DNA of 64,000 bases from Confluentibacter citreus (GCF_002807055.1 NZ_NIXN01000003.1:186001-250000), one strand, 5' to 3'; shown: positions 51,557-61,513, numbered from the stretch's first letter. Notes: a model not told the origin generated them from the letters alone. Numbers and translations are program-made.

Positions 51557-52369
51557 ATGGATAATCAATTAATATTTCTTCATTTACCGAAAAATGGAGG
51601 TATGACATTTCATTCTATTTTGAATAGGTTTTATTCTAAAGAAAGCACATATAATATCACAACTGGCACAAAATCAAACAATAGCGAGTATGCTTTTGTT
51701 AATATGACTGACTTGGAAAGAACAAAAATAAATTTAGTGAAAGGGCATTTGATGTTTGGACTTCACCAATATATGAATTCAAATACTAAATATGTTACTT
51801 TTTTACGTAAACCAGATGAACGAATTATTTCGTTTTATTATTATGTTTTGCGGAAACCAAAAAATAATCTTTATCATAAAGTTAAGTCTGATAAAATGTC
51901 ACTTTATGACTTTGCAACTCGAATTGAAAGTAAACATGTTAACAATTGTCAAGTAAGATGGATTAGTGGTATTGACGACAAAGAAGAATACATGCTTGAA
52001 AAAGCTTTAGAAAATATAGAAAGACATTTTTCCTTTGTTGGTATTACAGAAAAATTTAATGCATCTCTTATTCTACTTAAAAATTTATATAATTGGCCAT
52101 TACCGTATTATAAAGTAAAAAATAAAACAAAAAACAGACCTACACTCGATGCGATTGATAAAAAAACGATTGATGAAATTAACCACTTAAATAATGCAGA
52201 TAATATTCTATATAAATTGATAGATGAAAAAATTTCTGAACAAATAAAATCTACAAATTTTATGGAATTGGAATTGTTAAGGCTATCTATTATAAATAGA
52301 GCTTATTCAAATGATTTCTCTAAAAAAATAGCTGGCAAATTAAAGCGAACTTTTTTTGAACAAAATTGA
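51557..52369 (+). CDS. Sulfotransferase-family protein
   Basis: 270 residues. The 5'-phosphosulfate loop IFLHLPKNGGMTF (residues 6-18) and the 3'-phosphate motif TFLRKPDERIISFYYY match PAPS-dependent sulfotransferases of the heparan-sulfate 2-O type. It probably sulfates a sugar of the surface polysaccharide. It is the only plus-strand gene in the 27-kb locus, so it has its own promoter. The coding sequence is low in GC like its neighbours. PAPS synthesis genes are not in the window. Confidence 0.88.
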   Translation: MDNQLIFLHLPKNGGMTFHSILNRFYSKESTYNITTGTKSNNSEYAFVNMTDLERTKINLVKGHLMFGLHQYMNSNTKYVTFLRKPDERIISFYYYVLRKPKNNLYHKVKSDKMSLYDFATRIESKHVNNCQVRWISGIDDKEEYMLEKALENIERHFSFVGITEKFNASLILLKNLYNWPLPYYKVKNKTKNRPTLDAIDKKTIDEINHLNNADNILYKLIDEKISEQIKSTNFMELELLRLSIINRAYSNDFSKKIAGKLKRTFFEQN

Positions 52370-52428
52370 TTGATAAAGTTTATCAAAAAATACACATATA
52401 AAAAAATAATATTTCTCTCAAAACCATT

Positions 52429-53349
52429 CTATAATTCTTCTAAATAATGTAAACCAACTTCTTTATTTTTCTTCCTACTATATTTAATCTCAGGCAGGAT
52501 AGTGTTCAATATCCTATATTTATTTAAGTTAAATATGGCATCAATAAACATTAAACTTATTAGAGATTTTAAAATTGTCTTCACTATAATTTGCTTTTTT
52601 ATTCTAATATTACTTTCTATTTCAATATTAATATTTGCCAATGCTTGCTTTAAAGCACGCTCGTAACGTATTAATTTTTCTGTATTATTTTTATACATCA
52701 TTTTTGTTCTTAATTCCCTATCATGCCATACATGAGTTTCAGGCACAACGCCTAATTTAATACCATGATATAAAATACGTTGGCAATAATTATCATCTTC
52801 TCCGCGATGATAAAAAATAGGATCAAAACCTCCAATTTTCTCAATTGTTTTTCGTGGCAATAACCATGCTGCTGCATTTACAAACGGCAAGTCATAAATT
52901 TGTTGTGAAAACAATTGTTTAAGGGCATCATTTCTCAGTACTTCATTTTCCTTAATATACTTTGAAAAATTATTATCTAATTTTGTCCCGGTTCCATTTA
53001 AATGAATCGGACTCAAAATACCATACGAATTGTTTTCCTTATGTGTTTTAATCAAATTATTAAGTGTATTCTGTTCTAAATAAGCATCCTGATTTAATAA
53101 AAACACATATTCCGCACCTTTTTTTAACGCATAGGAAATACCAATATTATTAGCCGCACCAAAACCTAGATTAGTATTTTGTTGAAGAATTGTGATTTCT
53201 GGAAATTCTTCCTGAATAAAAGCAACTGTTCCATCACTGGAATTATTATCTACAACAATAATATTAAACGGATTACAGCTTCTTAAACATTTAGGAAGCC
53301 ATGGCATACCATTGTAAGAAACAATTACTATGAATACCTTAGTCTGCAT
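52429..53349 (-). CDS. Glycosyltransferase family 2 protein (rhamnosyltransferase-like)
   Basis: 306 residues. VFIVIVSYNGMPWLPKCL, IIVVDNNSSDGTVAFI, FLLNQDAYLE and the NAAAWLLPRKTIEKIGGFDPIFYHRGEDDNYCQR segment are typical of the WbbL/RfbF-like GT2 group, which often transfers rhamnose or related deoxysugars. Substrate assignment is tentative. It converges with the sulfotransferase gene (59-base spacer) and lies downstream of the DUF616 gene. Confidence 0.9.
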   Translation of the reverse strand: MQTKVFIVIVSYNGMPWLPKCLRSCNPFNIIVVDNNSSDGTVAFIQEEFPEITILQQNTNLGFGAANNIGISYALKKGAEYVFLLNQDAYLEQNTLNNLIKTHKENNSYGILSPIHLNGTGTKLDNNFSKYIKENEVLRNDALKQLFSQQIYDLPFVNAAAWLLPRKTIEKIGGFDPIFYHRGEDDNYCQRILYHGIKLGVVPETHVWHDRELRTKMMYKNNTEKLIRYERALKQALANINIEIESNIRIKKQIIVKTILKSLISLMFIDAIFNLNKYRILNTILPEIKYSRKKNKEVGLHYLEEL

Positions 53350-53392
53350 AGGTTAAAATTGAATCATGATATTCATAAAAGAAATAACCGTT

Positions 53393-54151
53393 TTATTTAT
53401 TAATTTTTTTTATAATGTAAATACATTTTATGGCTACTTTTTTCTTTAGAGAATGAAATGTTTTAAGTTTTTTTCTTAAAAAAGTACTATGCCGATAATT
53501 ATGTTTATGAAATACTGAATATGAATTATTTCTGACATTCCCTTCTATTATAGCTGGAACTATATCAAACTTTTTTAGAGCATATGGTAAAGAAATTTGA
53601 TCACGTTTTGATTTCATTTTTATTTCTTTCCACCAAAAATTTATAAAGTCTCTATTTATTAACTTATTATTCCTAACAAACAAACCTGTTTCATAAATCC
53701 CCATTTCATTTTTTATTCCCTTTTTATAATATTCATAAATTTGCTTTAAAATTTTTAAAGGATAGTCTTTTTCTAATTGAATACATTTTATGGCTTCATC
53801 ATAAATACAATTTCTTTCAGAATGTTTAAAAAATCCTACTCCCTTATTATCAACAAACGTAATGATTTTTAATATTTCATCTTGAACTATCTGTAAATTA
53901 GCGTCATGCCAAATAATGAAATCATAACTCTTAAATTCTTCTAAACCTATAATCTTATAATACCTGGCATTTTTAGTAATATCATCATAAATTGGTTTTT
54001 TATAGACAAGGTTATAACATTTTGATTTTATTCCTTTATCATCTGAAATAATAAAATAATCAATATTTTCATTGTTTTTAAAGTTTAAAGGCTCCTTGAG
54101 TTCATCTTTCCCCCCAAAAACAGCTGTATAAATTGCGATTTTTATAGACAT
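53393..54151 (-). CDS. DUF616 (TOD1/MUCI70-like) glycosyltransferase-domain protein
   Basis: 252 residues. It starts KIAIYTAVFGGKDELKEP and contains NARYYKIIGLEEF and FIIWHDANLQIV, the latter with a DxN/D-like metal motif, plus KHSERNCIYDEA. These match DUF616, a GT-A-like family related to plant TOD1/MUCI70. It probably transfers a sugar in this locus; substrate unknown. Its start overlaps the upstream methyltransferase stop by one base (TAATG). Confidence 0.87.
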   Translation of the reverse strand: MSIKIAIYTAVFGGKDELKEPLNFKNNENIDYFIISDDKGIKSKCYNLVYKKPIYDDITKNARYYKIIGLEEFKSYDFIIWHDANLQIVQDEILKIITFVDNKGVGFFKHSERNCIYDEAIKCIQLEKDYPLKILKQIYEYYKKGIKNEMGIYETGLFVRNNKLINRDFINFWWKEIKMKSKRDQISLPYALKKFDIVPAIIEGNVRNNSYSVFHKHNYRHSTFLRKKLKTFHSLKKKVAIKCIYIIKKINK

Positions 54152-54885
54152 TAATAATGTATTGGAATAGGGTTGAATTTACTCTTTGTTCTAAATACGC
54201 CCAAAGTCCCACTAATAACACTATAGTGTATATTGTTATTTTTTCTTCTATAAAACCTCACCATTTCTTGCTCCCCTTCTCGATTAACATCATCTAAAAT
54301 TAAACAATAATCATTTCTAAAATTACCTTCTAATTTTTCTAATGCTGGTAACCTCGAGTATTTTAATTTCGGATTATTTGCAGGTGGTCCATCAATTATG
54401 ATTAAATCAAACTTCATATCTTTTATAGCCGTTGATAATCTATCATAATCATACCAACTTACATGCCCTTTTGAAGTCATTATTTCTTTTAAATCAACTA
54501 CAATAACACTTACAAACTGCAATAAATCTTCATCTTCCAAATATTTTTTTAAAATTTTCGCCCATGCTTCATTGTGTTCTATTGTAATTATTTTTGTGTT
54601 GAGTTTATTTTTTTTTAATAATCTAGCCATAATAATTGTAGAAATCCCTGAACCAAATTCTAAAATATGCTCTCTTTGATTTATAATAATTTCATTTAAA
54701 ATATAAGCTATACATACTGGTCTAAGAGCCCCTCCATTTAACGGTAAATAAGGGTAACCAATTAATAATGATTGTAGAATTGCCAAAGAATATATATCAT
54801 CAGATTTTTTTATATGATGTTTTAATTCCGTATATGTTTTATTATTATTTCTTATAACATTTTTAATTTTTGATAGAATATTCAT
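54151..54885 (-). CDS. Class I SAM-dependent methyltransferase-like protein
   Basis: 244 residues. The SAM motif HILEFGSGISTIIMARLL, ITIEHNEAWAKIL and the product-release region DLIIIDGPPANNPKL match Rossmann methyltransferases. CLILDDVNREGEQEMVRFY resembles the DDAxR motif of the O-methyltransferase/cephalosporin-hydroxylase group. It is likely a sugar O-methyltransferase in the polysaccharide pathway. Coupled by a one-base overlap to the DUF616 gene. Confidence 0.85.
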   Translation of the reverse strand: MNILSKIKNVIRNNNKTYTELKHHIKKSDDIYSLAILQSLLIGYPYLPLNGGALRPVCIAYILNEIIINQREHILEFGSGISTIIMARLLKKNKLNTKIITIEHNEAWAKILKKYLEDEDLLQFVSVIVVDLKEIMTSKGHVSWYDYDRLSTAIKDMKFDLIIIDGPPANNPKLKYSRLPALEKLEGNFRNDYCLILDDVNREGEQEMVRFYRRKNNNIHYSVISGTLGVFRTKSKFNPIPIHY

Positions 54886-55002
54886 TTTTTATTATAAATA
54901 TGTTCATTAATTATTCGACTTTTTGTTTTTAAGAAACAATTCTTATATCTTTTGTTAAACAAAATCATTTTAAAAGAGTAAACACAGCAATATTCATTAT
55001 CT

Positions 55003-55836
55003 TTATTTCAATAAGCTTTTTGCTTTACGATATAATTTAAATTTTGTCCTGATTAAATTTAATGTAATTAGTGATTTAAAAAAACTTCTACGGTAACTTT
55101 CTAATATCGTTTTCCTTAATGTATTGGCTAGTTCTATTGAAAAATATTTTTTGCACATCAGGTAAGTATGAACATCCAACATTAAAGTTCTGCTACCAAC
55201 ATCTCTCGATCCCCCGGTAGTCGCCCCTATATGATACAATTTAGCGTTGGCATTGTACCAGGTCATATAACCTTTATTAAAAAGCCTTAAAGCAAGATCC
55301 CTGTCTTCCCCTGCCCCAGTAGGATCAAATTGTTCATCGAATCCTCCAATTTCATCAAATACGTTTTTTAATATAGCCGAACAACCTCCTGGAAATGAAA
55401 TACAGATTCTAGATGTGTTAGAGTTTGGATTCCTTGTTAAAACTTTTATAAAATTATCGCTACTATAATTAAAATAATCACAGTTCTTTGTTAAATAATT
55501 TCCATTAACATCACAATTCGCACCTGCAACAGCAGCAAATTTATCATATTTTATGGGATGTGTTATTTCACGAATAAAGTTTGCTTCAATTCTGGCATCA
55601 TCATCTAAAAAAACTAAAATATCACCTTGAGCTTCTTTCGCTCCAATATTTCTAGAAACACAAGGTCCGGTAGAACCCAATACTATATGCTTACAATTTT
55701 TAATTTCAATTGGGTTTTCCGATTGATCTACAACAATTATTTCAAAATTAGAAACATCTTGGTGTAATAAATCTTCAACCAGTTGATTAACATAATGTAT
55801 TCTATTTCTAGTAGGAATGATAACACTTATATTCAT
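55003..55836 (-). CDS. Glycosyltransferase family 2 protein
   Basis: 277 residues. NISVIIPTRNRIHYVNQL, IVVDQSENPIEI, LVFLDDDARIE (DxD) and GGFDEQFDPTGAGEDRDLALRLF (ED) define a compact GT2. No membrane segments. It resembles the GT2 domain at 43249 (IPTxNR...VDQS) more than the tandem group next to it. Co-directional with neighbours; donor unknown. Confidence 0.9.
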   Translation of the reverse strand: MNISVIIPTRNRIHYVNQLVEDLLHQDVSNFEIIVVDQSENPIEIKNCKHIVLGSTGPCVSRNIGAKEAQGDILVFLDDDARIEANFIREITHPIKYDKFAAVAGANCDVNGNYLTKNCDYFNYSSDNFIKVLTRNPNSNTSRICISFPGGCSAILKNVFDEIGGFDEQFDPTGAGEDRDLALRLFNKGYMTWYNANAKLYHIGATTGGSRDVGSRTLMLDVHTYLMCKKYFSIELANTLRKTILESYRRSFFKSLITLNLIRTKFKLYRKAKSLLK

Positions 55837-55871
55837 GTTTTAACTTTTATTTACCACTCATTTTAAAATAC

Positions 55872-56831
55872 TTATCGCTTTCTTATTAATTTTTCTATTC
55901 GATAGCTCCTAATATGAATACTCAAAACTACTTTTAAATAACTAATTAACAACACATATTTAAAAACTCCAATATCTTTATAATACCTCCGAATGCCGTT
56001 TAAAATATAATCATAAGTGTTTTTATCTTCATTATCCATTGCAAGAAATAGCAGGTTTAACAACGCTTTATAAATAAAATGTATCATGTCTCTATCACCT
56101 ATAGTTATAACGCGTTTAAGATTTTCATATTCAACATAACTTTGTGAAAATCTATTTTTAAAATTATAGTTTCCTATTTTATCGCTCCCAATAGAATTAT
56201 TATGTTTTCTGTATAAAAATAATTTGTCATCAACATATACATACTCATCTGCTTTTAAATTAAAAAAAAATCTATGAAAAAAATCGGTCTCTTGTCCATC
56301 TGTTAAATTAATATTGAACAACTCTCTAGAATTTAAGGCTGTTCTTTTAAATAAAACGGAAGGTGTCAATACATCCGATTTTCTTAAAGTAAATGCTTTA
56401 AATAAATTCCCTTCATTAAAATATGCTGTTGGTCTTAAAATATTCAATTTAGAGTCTGTTAAAAACCCCGAACAAATAATGGCTTTTATCCTTTCTGAAG
56501 TTAATAACTGTATTTTATTTTCTATAAACTCGTTTAACATGATATCATCACTATCAAACCAATTAATATAGTCTCCTTTACTTACTTTAAACCCATAATT
56601 TCGAGCCGCATTACCTCCTTTAGGCTGATTTTTCGGTCTATGATGGTATTGAAATCGAGAATCTTTTTTGCAGTAAAATTCTAAAAGTGCCGAAGTATTA
56701 TCTGTAGAGCCATCATCCACAATGATACATTCCCAGTTAGAATAGGTTTGAGCTAATACACTATCAAGTGTTTCGCCTATAAGTTGTACTCTATTATAAG
56801 TTGGAATGATTATGGAAACTAAAGGACGCAT
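55872..56831 (-). CDS. Glycosyltransferase family 2 protein, tandem paralogue A
   Basis: 319 residues. RPLVSIIIPTYNRVQLIGET, LAQTYSNWECIIVDDGSTD and NWFDSDDIML form the GT-A core; TDGQETDFFHRFFFN is the ED region. The first ~110 residues are very similar to the genes at 56852, 57921 and 59767, so these four form a tandem family. The C-terminal halves diverge, consistent with different acceptors. 20 bases separate it from the next paralogue. Confidence 0.92.
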   Translation of the reverse strand: MRPLVSIIIPTYNRVQLIGETLDSVLAQTYSNWECIIVDDGSTDNTSALLEFYCKKDSRFQYHHRPKNQPKGGNAARNYGFKVSKGDYINWFDSDDIMLNEFIENKIQLLTSERIKAIICSGFLTDSKLNILRPTAYFNEGNLFKAFTLRKSDVLTPSVLFKRTALNSRELFNINLTDGQETDFFHRFFFNLKADEYVYVDDKLFLYRKHNNSIGSDKIGNYNFKNRFSQSYVEYENLKRVITIGDRDMIHFIYKALLNLLFLAMDNEDKNTYDYILNGIRRYYKDIGVFKYVLLISYLKVVLSIHIRSYRIEKLIRKR

Positions 56832-56851
56832 TTATAATGATGTGTTGTAGT

Positions 56852-57808
56852 TTATTTTATAAATCGGTCTCTGAATGCATATCCTCTATTGGTTAAGATC
56901 ACAAAGTTGATGTATAAAATCAGTTTAAAATTTTCAATAGGCTTATATAAAGGTTTAATACTGTCTCTGTATAAAGACATCGCCTTCTTTTTATCTTCAA
57001 ACAATAAAACTTTAAAATTTGACACAAAATAAGTTCTAAAAAAATCGCGCAACTCTCGGTTTAAATCAATAATGCCTTTACGTAATAGAAATTGAAAAAC
57101 TTTAATTCTTGCCAAATAATAATGTTGCTTTCTCAAAATATAATTGTCATTATAAGAAATACTCTCTGTATGCTTTCTAATATATACCAAAGGTGTATGT
57201 TCTACTTGATAACTTGGTGAATAATATAAAATTCTACATATAAACTCCCATTCTTGAGACGCCTTTAATTCTTCATCAAAAAGTAAATCATTTATTTTTA
57301 AAAATTGCTTTTTATATACTGCTGATGGCGTTAAAAAAACAATATTCTGTTTGATGTAATCAAACAGAGTGTTTTCTGAAACAATATTCTTATGACGTAA
57401 ACCCAAAATAGCACCTTTATTATTTTCAAAAACTAAGTTTTGACAAACAGAAAAATTAAACTCGCTTTTCATCAAACTCCACATTTGAATCTTCAATTTG
57501 TCTTTATCCATTACATCGTCGTCATCAAACCACTGTACATACTCCCCTTTACTTAATTTAAACCCAAAATTTCTGGCTCCATTACCCCCAGAAACATGCT
57601 CTTCTGGTCTTTGGTGGTATTGAAATCTGACATCTTTTCGCAGATACTCTTGCATCACTTCTTTTGTAGTGTCGGTACTCCCATCATCTACCACAATACA
57701 CTCCCAGTTGGTATAGGTTTGTGCCAAAACACTATTAAGTGTTTCGCCTATAAGATGGGCGCGGTTATAGGTTGGGATAACAATAGAGACTAAAGGCTTT
57801 ATGTTCAT
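56852..57808 (-). CDS. Glycosyltransferase family 2 protein, tandem paralogue B
   Basis: 318 residues from ATG 57808 (MNIKPLVSIVIPTYNRAHLI); the frame continues 23 codons upstream, but those residues (NPRSKACCNFYILAE) do not fit GT2. DxD is VQWFDDDDVMD and the ED region is ELKASQEWEFICRI. The 5' part shares long near-identical DNA with paralogue A (for example around 57711-57795 against 56744-56825). Sugar specificity unknown. Confidence 0.92.
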   Translation of the reverse strand: MNIKPLVSIVIPTYNRAHLIGETLNSVLAQTYTNWECIVVDDGSTDTTKEVMQEYLRKDVRFQYHQRPEEHVSGGNGARNFGFKLSKGEYVQWFDDDDVMDKDKLKIQMWSLMKSEFNFSVCQNLVFENNKGAILGLRHKNIVSENTLFDYIKQNIVFLTPSAVYKKQFLKINDLLFDEELKASQEWEFICRILYYSPSYQVEHTPLVYIRKHTESISYNDNYILRKQHYYLARIKVFQFLLRKGIIDLNRELRDFFRTYFVSNFKVLLFEDKKKAMSLYRDSIKPLYKPIENFKLILYINFVILTNRGYAFRDRFIK

Positions 57809-57920
57809 GTTTAGGCTATATACTTCTGCTAAGATATAAAAATTGCAACAAGCTTTACTCCTTGGATTTATAACCAATTTTCACAATAAACAAGACAAAG
57901 AATAAATAATTAATCAAAGT

Positions 57921-58865
57921 TCAGGGCAGCTCATAAAAAGCTTTAAACAATTGTTTTCTAAATATATAACCCCTACCAAACACCCTATAAGATAATAGCA
58001 TTATACCTAAAAAAAGCCCTCTTACACCTAACTCTCTAATAACGTATAAATAAAACAAGCTTTTCTCTTTAACCAAAATTTGTTGCTCTTTACAAGTTAA
58101 TTTTAAACATGCTCGTAACAAAAATAAACGCGTTTTCTTATCGGCAGCTTTTTTTATATCTAAATAAGTAAACCAGAAAACTCTAAAATACCTTTCATTT
58201 AAATCTCTTTTAGTTTTCAATTGACTTCTAATAGATGTATCATGATATCTTCTTAAAGTTACGACCTCATCAATAAATATTGCATTTGTTGATAGTAAAG
58301 TAAGTTTGCTAAAATAATTATACTCTTGACCAGATTGCAAATTTTCGTTAAATCTTATTTCTTTGGCAAGGCTAGTTTTAACCAATATATCATAAGTTAA
58401 CCAGTTTATTTTTTGAACAATATAATTATGCGGCGTTATTTTGTGCTTATCAAAAGCATAGTATTTATCTATAATACTATTATCGGCATTAAAATATTTA
58501 GTTCTCGTTATTACAAAATCACAATGGTTTGTTTTTATTCCTGCATGTTTTATTTCTAAATGATTTGGCGTCATTAAATCATCACTATCAAAAAACACCA
58601 CAAAATCACCTTGGGCTTGTTCCAATCCTATATTTCTACAAGCATTTGCACCTTTTGGTTTATTGTTTGGTCTTTTAAATTTTCTGAATCGGGAATCTTG
58701 CTTCACATAAGCATCTAAAACAGCATCACTTGTATCTGTGCTTCCATCGTCAACAACAATACATTCCCAATTTTTATAGGTTTGTTCTAAAATGCTATCA
58801 AGTGTTTCCTTAATTAAATGGGCACGATTATATGTTGGAATGATTATCGAAATTAACGCTTGCAT
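57921..58865 (-). CDS. Glycosyltransferase family 2 protein, tandem paralogue C
   Basis: 314 residues. ALISIIIPTYNRAHLIKETL, EQTYKNWECIVVDDGSTDTS, FVVFFDSDDLMT and NLQSGQEYNYFSKL give the GT-A core and ED region. RPNNKPKGANACRNIGLEQAQGD is shared with paralogues A and D. Its start lies inside the end of the gene at 58853 (13-base overlap). C-terminal ~80 residues are hydrophobic and basic. Confidence 0.92.
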   Translation of the reverse strand: MQALISIIIPTYNRAHLIKETLDSILEQTYKNWECIVVDDGSTDTSDAVLDAYVKQDSRFRKFKRPNNKPKGANACRNIGLEQAQGDFVVFFDSDDLMTPNHLEIKHAGIKTNHCDFVITRTKYFNADNSIIDKYYAFDKHKITPHNYIVQKINWLTYDILVKTSLAKEIRFNENLQSGQEYNYFSKLTLLSTNAIFIDEVVTLRRYHDTSIRSQLKTKRDLNERYFRVFWFTYLDIKKAADKKTRLFLLRACLKLTCKEQQILVKEKSLFYLYVIRELGVRGLFLGIMLLSYRVFGRGYIFRKQLFKAFYELP

Positions 58866-59770
58866 TTTTCTACTGTATTTATTTGATTATTCATAGTTCC
58901 GTAAACAGCTATCATAGGTTTTAAATAATCTAACACTAAATTTTGCCAATAATAATCCTTTGTTTTAATAAATTTCCCTATCAAAGTAGGCAATACTTTA
59001 ATAGTGCAACGCAAAAAAGATTTTAACAACTTCCTATAAGTCCTATTATTTTGCAGTAAACAAGGACTATCTCTATATAAGGCGTACTCGCGACGTAATT
59101 GCCAAATTAAAGTATGCTTATAATTTGCTACGATATGATCCATTTTTAGTTCGGGATCAAATCCAATTTTATAGCCTCCTGCCCGCACGCGATATTGCAA
59201 TTCACTTTCCTCACCATAAGCCACGTTTTTTCCAGACATTCCAAAATTTTCCTTAAAACCTCCTATTTGTTCTAAAACACAACGCTTAATATTAAAAATA
59301 CCACCGGAAAGTGTGTTTTCATCAATTAAACCTATATTTGGAGAAATTAATCGTTTGGTGCCAAAATTTTCTGAAAGCCATTTAGGCCGTTCTTTCTCAT
59401 AATAAGCATAATACATCCCTCCATAACAATCAAAATCATAATGATTAATTACATATTGTAGCCTTTCTACATAATTATTATGTGGTATACCGTCATCATC
59501 TAAATAAGCTATCCATAAACCTTTAGCATATTGCCAAGCCACATTTCGGGCTATAGCTAATCCTTGACGTTTCTCAAATACGTATGTTATATTTTTGTGT
59601 TTGTTTTGATAAGTTTCTATTAAGCCTCTCGTTGTATCATTAGAATTATTATCTACTATGATAATATCTATATTAGAAGTATTAATTTGAGGCAACAAAG
59701 CTTCTAAACATTTTTTTAATAAAGACGCTCTATTATACGTACAAATTGCTATGGATATGGTTGGAATCAT
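58853..59770 (-). CDS. Glycosyltransferase family 2 protein
   Basis: 305 residues. PTISIAICTYNRASLLKKCL, IIIVDNNSNDTTRGLI, WIAYLDDDGIPH and GGFKENFGMSGKNVAYGEESELQYRV are a GT2 type distinct from the surrounding paralogues. It overlaps paralogue C by 13 bases and paralogue D by four bases (ATGA), so all are co-translated in one operon. Donor and acceptor unknown. Confidence 0.92.
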   Translation of the reverse strand: MIPTISIAICTYNRASLLKKCLEALLPQINTSNIDIIIVDNNSNDTTRGLIETYQNKHKNITYVFEKRQGLAIARNVAWQYAKGLWIAYLDDDGIPHNNYVERLQYVINHYDFDCYGGMYYAYYEKERPKWLSENFGTKRLISPNIGLIDENTLSGGIFNIKRCVLEQIGGFKENFGMSGKNVAYGEESELQYRVRAGGYKIGFDPELKMDHIVANYKHTLIWQLRREYALYRDSPCLLQNNRTYRKLLKSFLRCTIKVLPTLIGKFIKTKDYYWQNLVLDYLKPMIAVYGTMNNQINTVEKCKR

Positions 59771-60735
59771 ATAGGCGGTAATTTAAAAAATCTTTTTCCT
59801 ATTCTAAAAACGCGATAACCAAAACCGCCCAAAAGCCATTTTAAACTATATCTTATAAAAACATTTACAGGCGGCTTAAAAACATAATATGCACTTATTA
59901 ATTGATATATAGACTTGGTGGTATATTTCCAATTTAGAACCTCTATACCATATTCTAAGAACTCTACAGATTTTTTAAATAAAAACACTCGCGTTGAGTC
60001 ATTCAATAACTCAAAATGTAATTTTAACGCCATACAGCGTGCTTTTATATTTGAATAAATTTTTGATGGATGACTATATAAATCATTAGACATGTTGGAA
60101 GTATGTCTAACCAGTTTCATTAAAGGGACATTTGCAATAGCATAAGAAGCATCTTTAGCCAAAATATTTATATGGTAATTATAGTCTTGCGATTGTTGTA
60201 AAGACTCATCAAAAGTAAACTTATTTGAAATTAAAAAGTCCTTACACCACAAGGGCGCTCCTGTGGTCCAGAAAATTTTAAAAGTAATGTAATCATTCAA
60301 AACATCTGAAGAAGTTATCTCTATACTTCTTAAGCCAAAGGATTTATTCAATGTACTATCAAAACGCTCGGTTTGACAAATGGCATAATTAAAGCTAGAA
60401 TTTTCTAATAAAGCTACTTGTATCTGCAATTTTAATGGCAACATCAAATCGTCGCTATCAAACCAATTAACATAGGTTCCTTTAGCTTTTAGCAAACCAT
60501 AATTACGACAAGCATTAGCACCTTTTGGTCTGTTTTTAGGTCTTTTATAAAACTTAAACCTAGCATCCTTACTACAATAGGCTTGTAATATTTGCACGGT
60601 GCTATCTGTAGAACCATCGTCTACAACTATACATTCCCAATAAGCATAACGTTGTTTTAATATACTGTTTAGCGTACTTTCTATTAATGCTGCTCTGTTA
60701 AACGTAGGGATAATTATAGAGACAAGAGGGTTCAT
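59767..60735 (-). CDS. Glycosyltransferase family 2 protein, tandem paralogue D
   Basis: 322 residues. PLVSIIIPTFNRAALIEST, YWECIVVDDGSTDSTV, NWFDSDDLML and SLQQSQDYNYHINI define the GT-A core. KRPKNRPKGANACRNYGLLKAKGTYV is nearly the same as in paralogues A and C. It follows the zinc-ribbon methyltransferase by four bases. It is probably the most upstream copy of the tandem family in this operon. Confidence 0.92.
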   Translation of the reverse strand: MNPLVSIIIPTFNRAALIESTLNSILKQRYAYWECIVVDDGSTDSTVQILQAYCSKDARFKFYKRPKNRPKGANACRNYGLLKAKGTYVNWFDSDDLMLPLKLQIQVALLENSSFNYAICQTERFDSTLNKSFGLRSIEITSSDVLNDYITFKIFWTTGAPLWCKDFLISNKFTFDESLQQSQDYNYHINILAKDASYAIANVPLMKLVRHTSNMSNDLYSHPSKIYSNIKARCMALKLHFELLNDSTRVFLFKKSVEFLEYGIEVLNWKYTTKSIYQLISAYYVFKPPVNVFIRYSLKWLLGGFGYRVFRIGKRFFKLPPI

Positions 60736-60739
60736 GTTT

Positions 60740-61513
60740 TTATTTACTACAGTTATAAATTAGTTCGGTAGAAATTAATCCATATTTTTTTAATTCTTTA
60801 GAGGTAAAACTTTTTACATATTCATCAATATAAACCTTAAAACCAGCAGCTTCTAACTTTGTTTTATAGTCTAAACCATACCATCTTACATGGTCCTTCT
60901 GCCCAAAGGCTTTTTCTCTTCCCTCTGGCGTAGTAATTGAAAAGTCTTCGTATGTTAACTCTAAATCGTAATTTATAGGTACTTGAAAAATACCTTGACC
61001 ACCTTTTTTCATAACCCGATACAATTCAGACATGGCTAAGGCATCATCTGGAATATGTTCTAAAACATGGTTGCAAATTATAAAGTCATAAGTGTTATCT
61101 TCAAAAGGAATATTAGTTATATTGGCCTTTATTATTTGAGACTTCCCATTAAAAAGGAATCGTTCAGGTGTTAAATCACAAGGTACATATTCAATATTTT
61201 TATTGGTATCAAATAACTGATAGAAAACTTTTTCTGGTGCAAAATGTAAAACTTTCCCTTTTACGTTTTTTGTAAAAAAACTCACCTTTTCATGAAAATA
61301 TTTCCATAATAACCTATCCCTTTCTAAAGCACCACACGTGTAACATTTCGCATTACCTCTTGGAAAAACGCCGTATGAACCAAAATATTTAAACTTAGAA
61401 CTGCAAATAGGGCAAACAACGCCTTTTCCATTATAGGGCTTATTATTCTTTCTATATGCACGGTATGCTTTAAGTATGGTATTTGGCACTATTTTTTTTA
61501 ATAGGTATTTCAT
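60740..61513 (-). CDS. Class I methyltransferase with N-terminal zinc ribbon
   Basis: 257 residues. Two CxxC pairs near the N-terminus (VVCPICSS, KCYTCGALERDRLLW) suggest a zinc ribbon. The SAM domain follows: KVLHFAPEKVFYQLF, YVPCDLTPERFLF, and FIICNHVLEHIPDDALAMSEL typical of the Methyltransf_11 group. It probably methylates a sugar or lipid-linked intermediate of the polysaccharide. It lies 12 bases downstream of the GT4 gene. The zinc-ribbon form is common in capsule and O-antigen loci. Confidence 0.9.
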   Translation of the reverse strand: MKYLLKKIVPNTILKAYRAYRKNNKPYNGKGVVCPICSSKFKYFGSYGVFPRGNAKCYTCGALERDRLLWKYFHEKVSFFTKNVKGKVLHFAPEKVFYQLFDTNKNIEYVPCDLTPERFLFNGKSQIIKANITNIPFEDNTYDFIICNHVLEHIPDDALAMSELYRVMKKGGQGIFQVPINYDLELTYEDFSITTPEGREKAFGQKDHVRWYGLDYKTKLEAAGFKVYIDEYVKSFTSKELKKYGLISTELIYNCSK

